Assembly: GCA_003158175.1 (NCBI GenBank)
Contig: PMHJ01000049.1
Location: forward strand, 1,079 to 65,078
Origin: Candidatus Cybelea septentrionalis
GTDB taxonomy: Bacteria > Vulcanimicrobiota > Vulcanimicrobiia > Vulcanimicrobiales > Vulcanimicrobiaceae
Length of the DNA stretch: 64,000 nt
Direction of reading: 5' to 3'
This document shows, in pieces, positions 44,809-51,485 of this stretch. The translations under genes and the position numbers were made by a program. The notes beneath the pieces were generated by a model. The model saw only the letters and a list, made by a program, of their open reading frames with translations, had not been told where the DNA came from and searched no databases. Each line of letters starts with the position of its first letter. Positions within the stretch are counted from its first letter, which is position 1.

Positions 44809-45741
44809 TCATATGAAGCGCGAAGCGTCTTCGTCCCATCGAGTGAGGCTCCCCGGCCTGAGGTGGACCCCGCCGATCCAGCGATCGATACGGTGCTCCT
44901 CAAGCCAATCCGCGTCGCCGGCCAAAACCCGGCGCCCGAGAGGCGTCAAAAGCAATCCGTCCTCCTCGCCTTCAATAAGCGCACCCTCGTTCGCGCGCAA
45001 CTCCTCGAGCATGACGCCAAACGCGCGGCTCCCCAGAAAAGAGGCTTCTTCTCGCGCTTGCGTGCGCGTGAAGAGTTCGTCTTCGCGCGCCGCACCCTGG
45101 GCGACCGCGAGCAGCGCCTGTCGCTGCGAGCGCGAAAGGCCATCGCGCGTCGATGGATACTCCTCACGCAAGCGCTGCAGCGCGGCGCGCAAGAACGGTA
45201 AACCGATGGCATCTTCTCCTGCCGCGGCATAGAGGTCGTTGGGCGACGGGGAGGTGAAGCGCTCCCAGTTACGCCGCGCGGATTTAAAAATCGCAGCCGT
45301 AGCCGTCCGCCGTTTCGGAAAGAGTGGCAGAATCTCGTCCACGGTCATGCTCGCCAGATATTCGTCGCTCTGAATAGTTGCCACGCGCCCCGGCTCGAGA
45401 TTCAACTCCTCCAGTGAGGTCAGCGTCTGCAGCAACTGTAACTGGTCGAAGAGGTCGTGCTCGAACCAAAGCACGACCTCTTCAAACTCCGCCGCTCGGC
45501 GAAGCTGTGCGTCTCGCCGCTCGAAGTCGTGAATCAGTTTGATCGGACTCCCGTAACCGTGCGCTGCGAGATAGTTCGCACGCGTCTCGCTGGTTTTCTC
45601 GAGTGAAAAGCCGAACGGGACGGGACCGTCGGTGAGCGCATCGCGCCAGGCAAGACGCGTCCCCAAGACACCGGCCTTACCCAAAAGGTGGAGCGCTCCG
45701 TCGCCGTTGGTAATATGCAACGCACCACTGCTCCGAGCCAT
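44809..45741 (-). CDS. DUF1835 domain-containing protein
   Basis: Soluble protein of 310 aa. The N-terminal LHITNGDGALHLLGKAGVLG and the mid segment VVLWFEHDLFDQLQLLQTL are typical of DUF1835 proteins, whose function is unknown. A helical C-terminal region (SRSQRQALLAVAQG and on) resembles a winged-helix-like tail. ATG 45741 is used; the longer frame upstream is antisense of tRNA-Gln. The tRNA-Gln gene is 34 bases upstream on the same strand, so both may share a transcript. Confidence 0.8.
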   Translation of the reverse strand: MARSSGALHITNGDGALHLLGKAGVLGTRLAWRDALTDGPVPFGFSLEKTSETRANYLAAHGYGSPIKLIHDFERRDAQLRRAAEFEEVVLWFEHDLFDQLQLLQTLTSLEELNLEPGRVATIQSDEYLASMTVDEILPLFPKRRTATAAIFKSARRNWERFTSPSPNDLYAAAGEDAIGLPFLRAALQRLREEYPSTRDGLSRSQRQALLAVAQGAAREDELFTRTQAREEASFLGSRAFGVMLEELRANEGALIEGEEDGLLLTPLGRRVLAGDADWLEEHRIDRWIGGVHLRPGSLTRWDEDASRFI

Positions 45742-45748
45742 TAGACGT

Positions 45749-45770
45749 CTCGCTGCGGTAAGGCAGCGAG
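45749..45770 (-). other. hairpin with antisense match to tRNA-Gln
   Basis: On the minus strand this forms CTCGCTGC-cttacc-GCAGCGAG, an 8-bp stem with a 6-nt loop, between tRNA-Gln and the DUF1835 gene. No T-tract follows. The 14-nt core at 45755-45768 is the exact reverse complement of tRNA-Gln gene bases 45820-45833 (D-arm to anticodon stem). Confidence 0.6.
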
Positions 45771-45775
45771 CAAAG

Positions 45776-45847
45776 CTGGGGTGGCTGGATTCGAACCAAC
45801 GCATGGCGGAGTCAAAGTCCGCTGCCTTACCGCTTGGCGACACCCCA
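45776..45847 (-). tRNA. tRNA-Gln (TTG)
   Basis: Reading the minus strand, the acceptor TGGGGTG pairs with CACCCCA. The D-arm is GCCAAGCGGTAAGGC, and the anticodon stem-loop GCGGACTTTGACTCCGC presents TTG. The T-arm is GTTGGTTCGAATCCAGC and the discriminator is G. CCA is not encoded. It reads CAA (and CAG by wobble) codons. Confidence 0.96.
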
Positions 45848-45942
45848 TCGCGCTTTAGCTTCCCAGATGGAACGGCAAACGGCAAGCCCGATTATCGCCT
45901 TCGCGACCGGGCCCCTCTCGACGGCGAAGAACGGTCGAATCG

Positions 45943-46548
45943 TTAGCGGCTGGCGATCAGCCGTTTGGCTCCCACGTATCGCGCCGCCCAGTACGAGTCC
46001 GAAAGGTGGCTGACCATTACTCCGTGGCTCGAGCTCGCGTGGACGAACTGACCCTTTCCGAGATAGATGCCGACGTGCGAGACGCCGCCATACGTATCGA
46101 AGAAGACCAGATCTCCGGGGTGGGGACCACCCAGCGCGGGCCTGCCGACGTCATACTGCGCGTCGGCCGTACGGGGCAAACCGATGCCCAGCATCGCGAA
46201 GACGTGCTGGACGAAGCCCGAGCAATCGAATCCGGCCGTACTGGTGCCACCGAAGACATAGGGGACGCCCAAGAAGCGCAGCGCGCTACTGGTGAGGGCC
46301 CGTGCCATCCGGGAGGTTCTGGCGAGAATGCCACCGGCGAACCGCCCGATGCCGCCACGATGGCGGGTCGGCGTCGCCATGATCAGACTCGAGGTCCACT
46401 CCGCGACGTCAGGGCTGACGGCTTGGGCCTTGACCGGACTGGAGACTCCGGAGTACTGGACGCTGGACGTTAGGGTATCGGCTCGGGCAACAGAACTCAA
46501 GCCCGAAATAATTAGGGCAAAGGCCCCAATGGCTAACGCGTGACGCAA
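45943..46548 (-). CDS. NlpC/P60-family secreted cell-wall hydrolase
   Basis: Peptidoglycan D,L-endopeptidase of 201 aa. The signal peptide is LRHALAIGAFALIISGLSSV ending ARA. The C-terminal NlpC/P60 domain has the catalytic Cys in FDCSGFVQHVF, His in VSHVGIYLG and the third polar residue in FVHASSSHG. The start is TTG 46548, preceded by AGAGGAG; the longer frame to 46632 runs through the c-di-AMP aptamer and cannot be protein-coding at the same time. Regulation by c-di-AMP through the riboswitch just upstream is likely. Confidence 0.9.
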   Translation of the reverse strand: MRHALAIGAFALIISGLSSVARADTLTSSVQYSGVSSPVKAQAVSPDVAEWTSSLIMATPTRHRGGIGRFAGGILARTSRMARALTSSALRFLGVPYVFGGTSTAGFDCSGFVQHVFAMLGIGLPRTADAQYDVGRPALGGPHPGDLVFFDTYGGVSHVGIYLGKGQFVHASSSHGVMVSHLSDSYWAARYVGAKRLIASR

Positions 46549-46564
46549 GAAATCGCTCCTCTTC

Positions 46565-46686
46565 CACGACACTTGCGGGGTTAGTTGACGGGTTCGGACG
46601 TGAAAGAATCGCCCTAGGGCCGACCGGCCCATTCACCCCTACCGGGATATCCCCCGCTCGGGACATTCGTCCCGACTCAGTGACCT
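46565..46686 (-). promoter_or_regulatory. ydaO/yuaA-type c-di-AMP riboswitch
   Basis: On the minus strand the leader reads, in order: UCACUGAGU, a GUCGGGACGAAUGUCCCGA hairpin, AGCGGGGGAUA, GGGGUGAAU, then CCGAACCCGUCAACUAACC and CCGCAAGUG. These are the conserved blocks of the ydaO motif as I know it (GAGCGGGGGACCC, GGGGUGAAUC, CCGAAUCCGUCAGCUAACCU, CGUAAGCG). CACU and AGUG would close P1. The Shine-Dalgarno AGAGGAG lies immediately after the aptamer, so translational control is likely. In known cases c-di-AMP turns expression off, often of wall hydrolases, which is what this leader precedes. Confidence 0.85.
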
Positions 46687-46803
46687 TTTTAGGCAAGAGA
46701 GCCCCGACGACACTTTTACTCTGTCGGAAACCCTCGATGCGAGGCGCTTCGGCGTTGTGCCGCCGCGCCCTCCCGGGCCTCTCCGTTTCCGTATTTTCGG
46801 GTG

Positions 46804-48165
46804 TCACGGCGAGGCTAACCGCACGATCTCCTGCTCGATTCGTGAAGCAACCCGACTGGCGACGCTCTCGATCAGCGCTCGGTCCTCACCCTCCGCCATG
46901 ACGCGAATGAGCGGCTCGGTTCCGGAAGCCCGAATTAGCAGCCGCCCGGACGTGCCGAGATCTGCCTCGCCTGCCGCGATTGCATCCCGGACCGATTGCG
47001 ATGCTAAGACGCCGTCACCACTGCTGCGAACGTTCACGAGGACCTGTGGCGCAACCTGAACCTCCGCGACGAGTTCGCTTAGTCGCGTCTGCGTGGTCGC
47101 GAGGATGCCCAACAGCGTAACGGCAGTTCTTGGGCCATCGCCGGTCGTGTTGTACCGAAAGTCGATCAGATGCCCCGATTGTTCGCCGCCTAACGTATAT
47201 CCGTCTTTGCGCATTCGTTCGAGCACGAAGCGGTCGCCAACGGCGGTTCGGATCAGGGCGATGCCGTGGTTTCGCAGCGCGCGTTCGAAGCCGATGTTGC
47301 TCATGACGGTTGCAACGATCGTATCGCCCGCCAACTCGTAGCGCGCGTGCATCGCACACCCAATCGCGAACAGTACGTGGTCGCCGCTGGCGATCTTCCC
47401 GGTCTCGTCAACGAAGAGTGCACGATCCGCATCGCCGTCGAAAGCGACGCCCACAGCGCGACCGTTGCCGCTCGAGTTGCTGCCGAGAACCGCGGCTTGC
47501 AGCTGCTGCAGATCCGTCGCACCGCACTCGACGTTTATTCGAGATCCGTCATTTTCACAGTTGAGCTCGACGACGTTCGCGCCAAGTTTGCGCAGCACGT
47601 AGGGAGCGATCGCGTAGGCCGCGCCAAAGCCGGCATCGACGATAACCGTCAGCCCGCCCAGGTCGGGCTCCCCTGCGTAGAGCTCCTGGTAATAGTGTCG
47701 TGCCAGATTCTGCGCGGGCCGGGCGACGCCGACTGCGGTTCCAATCGGTCGCGGAAGGTTCGGCGAGTCCATTGCCGCCTCGATTTGCCGCTCGACCTCG
47801 TCCGACAGTTTGAAGCCGTCGCTTGCGAAAAACTTGATGCCATTATCGGGAACGGGATTGTGTGATGCACTGATTACGACGCCTGCCGCCGCTCCCGTGC
47901 AACGCGTGACGCATGCCACGGCGGGCGTCGGTACGACGCCGACCAATAACGCGTCGCTGCCAACCGAAGTAACGCCCGCCACGATCGCAGCCTCCAGCAT
48001 GCTGCCCGAGACTCGAGTGTCCCGTCCTATGATGATGGGGCGTTCCCGATCCCCGCCCTCATGCAGTACCGTCGCCGCGGCGCGACCCATGCGAAAGGCC
48101 AGCTCGGGCGTCAGCTCGCTGTTTGCCACCCCGCGCACACCGTCGGTTCCAAAGAGGCGGCTCAC
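46804..48165 (-). CDS. glmM: phosphoglucosamine mutase
   Basis: Interconverts glucosamine-6-P and glucosamine-1-P toward UDP-GlcNAc. The phosphoserine loop reads GVVISASHNPVPDNGIKFF, the Mg loop is AFDGDADRALFVDE, and the N-terminus LFGTDGVRGVAN is diagnostic. 453 aa. It overlaps the ybbR-like gene by four bases, completing the cdaA-cdaR-glmM operon in which GlmM also inhibits CdaA in some Firmicutes. About 115 bp separate its stop from the riboswitch; this stretch holds several GC-rich hairpins but no clear terminator. Confidence 0.97.
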   Translation of the reverse strand: MSRLFGTDGVRGVANSELTPELAFRMGRAAATVLHEGGDRERPIIIGRDTRVSGSMLEAAIVAGVTSVGSDALLVGVVPTPAVACVTRCTGAAAGVVISASHNPVPDNGIKFFASDGFKLSDEVERQIEAAMDSPNLPRPIGTAVGVARPAQNLARHYYQELYAGEPDLGGLTVIVDAGFGAAYAIAPYVLRKLGANVVELNCENDGSRINVECGATDLQQLQAAVLGSNSSGNGRAVGVAFDGDADRALFVDETGKIASGDHVLFAIGCAMHARYELAGDTIVATVMSNIGFERALRNHGIALIRTAVGDRFVLERMRKDGYTLGGEQSGHLIDFRYNTTGDGPRTAVTLLGILATTQTRLSELVAEVQVAPQVLVNVRSSGDGVLASQSVRDAIAAGEADLGTSGRLLIRASGTEPLIRVMAEGEDRALIESVASRVASRIEQEIVRLASP

Positions 48166-48821
48166 TTTGCGGCAGCAGTTACGAAGCGCATCTGGACGCG
48201 CACCAGATTGGGCGAGACCAAAGCACCCGCAATTTCGCCGCCCGAAGCGTCGACCGCGATCGGCCTGGCCATCTCGTCGATCGTCTCTGCCTCGCCGGGC
48301 AACTCAACGTCGACGTGAACGCCGGAGATCTGCGCCGAAGTCGCCGCACGCACCGTCGCGACGCTCGGACGGACCCGCACGGCGTTTACGACGACGCCGC
48401 GAGATGGGGAGCCGACGTAATGCACGACGATCGGAAATGCGTGCTCTTCGAGACGCTCGATCGTCAGCGTAACCGAGGCCGGACTAAGGCTCTGCACGGC
48501 AACTTCGGGCGCCACCAGCTGCACCGGGACGTTATAGATTCCCTCGCCTTTGTTCGAGAGGTCCAGCACCGCCTTGATCTCGTCTGGCTTAATGCCGGGC
48601 TCTCCGCGTTTGGTCGCTACGGTGACGACGGCCTCGCGGTCGGTAAAATGGGCGACGTAGCCTGTCGGCAAGTTTGCGGAAACGATCGGGACGGATAGCT
48701 GTTGGTCCACTGGTCCGCTCGCAAGAAACGGATTCGTTGCGAAGCGAAAATAGGCCCAGCCCACGATCGCAAGTCCGACGGCCAGCAGCTTGAGCCCGAA
48801 GTTCTTTCGAAGTACGTCCAT
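48162..48821 (-). CDS. cdaR: YbbR-like / CdaR protein
   Basis: Membrane-anchored regulator of the diadenylate cyclase. The N-terminal helix MDVLRKNFGLKLLAVGLAIV (residues 1-20) is followed by an extracytoplasmic region with YbbR repeats, for example LSVPIVSANLPTGYVAHF and VPVQLVAPE. At 219 aa it has about two repeats, fewer than B. subtilis CdaR. ATG 48821 overlaps the cdaA stop by one base; the frame is open further but that is cdaA DNA. Confidence 0.88.
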   Translation of the reverse strand: MDVLRKNFGLKLLAVGLAIVGWAYFRFATNPFLASGPVDQQLSVPIVSANLPTGYVAHFTDREAVVTVATKRGEPGIKPDEIKAVLDLSNKGEGIYNVPVQLVAPEVAVQSLSPASVTLTIERLEEHAFPIVVHYVGSPSRGVVVNAVRVRPSVATVRAATSAQISGVHVDVELPGEAETIDEMARPIAVDASGGEIAGALVSPNLVRVQMRFVTAAAK

Positions 48822-49711
48822 CAGGGTAGGAGATCGGTCCACGAAACGCGCGGCTTGGAGCGTTCGCGCGGCACGCGCAGCCGTGCTCGGAGGTGCGCGA
48901 TCAAATCGTTTGGCCGACGCCGTTCGTGGCGAGGGGGCCGCGTCACCGCGAGAAGCATCTTGACCAAACGTTGCTCGTCGTCGACGGGCCGAGAGAGCTT
49001 TCCGGCGCGCGCGATTCGTATATTTGCGCTCTCCTCCGAAACGACGAGTACCACGGCATCCGTCTGTTCGCTCAAACCGAGTGCCGCTCGATGGCGCGTT
49101 CCCAAACGCACGCCGGTCAGCGCTCGTTCGGCGAGCGGAAGCAGGCACCCAGCCGCCTCGAGACGGCCTTCATGCACGATGGCCGCGCCGTCGTGTAGCG
49201 GAGAGGCCGGGGTGAAGATCGTCAGCAGCAGTTCTTCGGAAATCTCTGCGTGCAAGAACGTACCGGTTTCGCAAATCTCCCGAAGCCCGCTCTGCTGCTC
49301 GATCACGATCAAAGCGCCTCGTCGATTCTCGCTCAGGTAGAACGCGGCGCGCGCGAGTGCTGCGATCGTCCGGTCTTCGGGTCGGCCCGGCCACGGCTCC
49401 CTTTCGTCGCCCGTCATTCGAAAGAGTCCTCCCCGCCCGATCTGCTCCAGCGCGCGCCGCAGCTCGGGCTGGAAAACGATCGGGATCGCGACTAGCACGC
49501 CGACGACGAGAAGGCGTAAAATCGTGCCGAGGAGATTGAGATGGAAGAGCGTTGCGATGCCGAGTAATCCCACCAGCACCAGAATTCCGATGAGTATTTG
49601 CACGGCTCGAGTGCCGCGAATGAGCAAAAGCACGTAATAGATCAGGATGCTCGTCGCGATGACGTCCACGACGTCGGAGATGGTAACGTACTGCGAAATG
49701 CCGCTAAGCAT
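48821..49711 (-). CDS. cdaA: diadenylate cyclase CdaA
   Basis: Makes cyclic di-AMP from two ATP. Three N-terminal membrane helices (about 13-32, 38-58, 62-80) lead to the DAC domain. Its catalytic motifs are LHDGAAIVHEGR (DGA) and GTRHRAALG (RHR). Length 296 aa, slightly longer than the 273 of B. subtilis CdaA owing to a basic C-terminal tail. It is transcribed with cdaR and glmM and preceded by an overlapping unknown gene. Confidence 0.95.
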   Translation of the reverse strand: MLSGISQYVTISDVVDVIATSILIYYVLLLIRGTRAVQILIGILVLVGLLGIATLFHLNLLGTILRLLVVGVLVAIPIVFQPELRRALEQIGRGGLFRMTGDEREPWPGRPEDRTIAALARAAFYLSENRRGALIVIEQQSGLREICETGTFLHAEISEELLLTIFTPASPLHDGAAIVHEGRLEAAGCLLPLAERALTGVRLGTRHRAALGLSEQTDAVVLVVSEESANIRIARAGKLSRPVDDEQRLVKMLLAVTRPPRHERRRPNDLIAHLRARLRVPRERSKPRVSWTDLLP

Positions 49712-50234
49712 CGATCAGCAACTCTAAAATGCGATCCACGCCGATTTCCGGCGCGCTCATTCCGGAAGCGGCAATCTTGGCCGACAGCCTCGGCGTCAAG
49801 GGCGACAGCAGCTCGGCCCGCCGTCCGCTGCAAAAGCGGCGGAGCTCGACGTCGACCAATCTCATGATGATCTCAATACCACCGGAATCCGGATCCCATT
49901 CGATGATCGCACCCTGCGGGCACGGGCGGCAGGCGAGTACGCCCATGGGACGCCCCGGGCCGCCGAGTGCGGCGTAAAGGCTCGGCAAGGCTTCGGGGAC
50001 CGTAGGGAAAACTGCCCAGGCAATGACTGCCGTTTCGTATGCGACTTCGGTCGGGGCGATGGAGATATTGGGAAGATCGACGCCATCGGGTAACTCGAGC
50101 AGAGCGTACGAACGCCCTGCGGACGGATTGAAGCGCCACATCACGCGGCCGTTTCGGGCTCGCGCGATGCCTTCGATTGCATCTCGGCGCGAATCGTCCG
50201 GACTCCCCGCAATGCTGATGGTAAGGTAGACCAC
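49704..50234 (-). CDS. unknown protein coupled to cdaA
   Basis: A 176-residue protein from the GTG at 50234, overlapping the cdaA start by eight bases. I do not recognise a family. It looks globular and cytoplasmic, with segments VVYLTISIAGSPDDSRRDA, ALLELPDGVDLPNISIAP and a C-terminal helix ILELLIDA. The frame is open further upstream (to 50600) across the divergent rsgA region, so the start is uncertain. Position and overlap suggest a role tied to c-di-AMP synthesis. Confidence 0.6.
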   Translation of the reverse strand: MVYLTISIAGSPDDSRRDAIEGIARARNGRVMWRFNPSAGRSYALLELPDGVDLPNISIAPTEVAYETAVIAWAVFPTVPEALPSLYAALGGPGRPMGVLACRPCPQGAIIEWDPDSGGIEIIMRLVDVELRRFCSGRRAELLSPLTPRLSAKIAASGMSAPEIGVDRILELLIDA

Positions 50235-50328
50235 GTTACATCGAGCGTTCGTCGTCTCCACCGGAAAGAACTCCGCATGGATATCGATCGACGGCGAAAC
50301 GCTGCCGCGAATCGCGCAACTGCGACGC

Positions 50329-51129
50329 ATGACGGGACGACGCTCGATGCCGGTTCCGGGTGACGTCGTGCACGTAAGCATTCTGGAGGATGGACAAGCG
50401 CTTGTCGATCGCATCGAGCCGCGCATCGGCACGCTCGAGCGACGTAGCTCCAGCGGGCGCGCGAAGACCATTGCCGCCAACGTCGATTTGCTGGTTGCCG
50501 TAACCGCGCTCGCTAACCCCGCTCCCCGCCTAGCGACGCTCGACCAACTTCTAGCATTCGCCGAGCTCGAGGAGATTGAGGCCGCCGTCGTCTTCACCAA
50601 GCCGGACCTCGCCGAGCCGGCGCGGGCGCGCGATCTGATCGACCTCTACGCGAGTCTGGAGTATCCAAGTATTTCGATCAACCCCAAGAGTGGCGAGATC
50701 GATCCTCTACGGCATCTTTTACGCGACCGGCGCGCGTTGCTCGTCGGTAACTCGGGCGTCGGGAAGAGCACGATCTTTCGGGCGCTTGGCGGCGACACGG
50801 TCGTTGGCGAGGTCTCCCGGCACGGGCTCGGCCGGCAGACCACGACCGCCGCGCGACTCTATCGAACCCCAAACGGCTTCTTGATCGATAGCCCCGGCAT
50901 CAACGAGTTTGGCCTCGGTCGAGTCGACCCGGGCCTCTTGGCCCACAGTTTCAGGGAGATGCGACCGCTCGTAGCGGACTGCCGCTTCACGGATTGCACC
51001 CATGTCCAGGAGCCCGACTGCACCATCAAGGAGGCGGCCTCAGCCGGTCGGATCGCCCAAAGCCGCTACGAAAGTTATTGTCGAATCCTGCTCGCTTCGC
51101 TGGACACCCGTCGCGAGACCCTGCTATGA
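50329..51129 (+). CDS. rsgA: ribosome small subunit-dependent GTPase A
   Basis: Circularly permuted GTPase for late 30S assembly. G4 FTKPDL precedes G1 GNSGVGKST and G3 DSPG. The C-terminal zinc site is CRFTDCTHVQEPDC (Cys, Cys, His, Cys). The first ATG is at 50329, giving 266 aa, but the same frame upstream encodes an apparent continuation of the N-terminal OB fold (AFVVSTGKNSAWISIDGE, LPRIAQLRRMTGR) back to about 50240 with no ATG, GTG or TTG. The real start may be non-canonical. The rpsT promoter lies in its 3' end. Confidence 0.92.
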   Translation: MTGRRSMPVPGDVVHVSILEDGQALVDRIEPRIGTLERRSSSGRAKTIAANVDLLVAVTALANPAPRLATLDQLLAFAELEEIEAAVVFTKPDLAEPARARDLIDLYASLEYPSISINPKSGEIDPLRHLLRDRRALLVGNSGVGKSTIFRALGGDTVVGEVSRHGLGRQTTTAARLYRTPNGFLIDSPGINEFGLGRVDPGLLAHSFREMRPLVADCRFTDCTHVQEPDCTIKEAASAGRIAQSRYESYCRILLASLDTRRETLL

Positions 51130-51130
51130 T
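51101..51130 (+). promoter_or_regulatory. sigma-70-type promoter for rpsT
   Basis: TGGACA (51101-51106, 5/6) and TATGAT (51125-51130, 5/6) with an 18-bp spacer, placed across the last codons and stop of rsgA. The predicted start near 51137 would give a leader of about 34 nt before the rpsT TTG. Confidence 0.65.
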
Positions 51131-51170
51131 ACACGCCGTTCCGCCACCGCCGCTTACACGAGGAGTCTTC

Positions 51171-51458
51171 TTGCCGAATATCAAGGCCGCCGACAAATGG
51201 GCGAAACAATCGGAAAAACGCGAGACGCGCAATAAGAGCGCGAAGAATCGTCTCAAGACGCTCTTTAAACGGGCCGTCGACTCGACCGAGAACGCCGCGG
51301 CGCTCTTGGCTGAAAGCGCCTACGATAAGGCGGCCGGCAAAGGAATCATTCATCCGAATAAGGCCGCCCGCAAGAAATCACGCTTGGCCAAAGCGATGAA
51401 GCGCGTCGCCACCGTCCCGGTTAAGGCTGCGAAGAAGTCCAGCAAAAGAAAGAAATAA
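51171..51458 (+). CDS. rpsT: 30S ribosomal protein S20
   Basis: Small basic rRNA-binding protein of 95 aa. It opens PNIKAADKWAKQSEKRETRN and contains SAYDKAAGKGIIHPNKAARK, followed by a Lys-rich tail. The start is TTG 51171 with a GAGGAG site nine bases upstream. E. coli rpsT also starts with UUG, where the weak start takes part in autoregulation, so the same may apply here. A terminator follows directly. Confidence 0.95.
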   Translation: MPNIKAADKWAKQSEKRETRNKSAKNRLKTLFKRAVDSTENAAALLAESAYDKAAGKGIIHPNKAARKKSRLAKAMKRVATVPVKAAKKSSKRKK

Positions 51459-51461
51459 AGG

Positions 51462-51485
51462 GGAGGCTAAGTCAAAGCCTCCTTT
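51462..51485. terminator. bidirectional intrinsic terminator, rpsT / priA
   Basis: GGAGGCT (51462-51468), loop aagtcaa, AGCCTCC (51476-51482), followed by TTTAA on the plus strand. On the minus strand the same hairpin is followed by CCCTTTATTT after priA. It lies between the convergent rpsT and priA genes and probably serves both. Confidence 0.8.
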
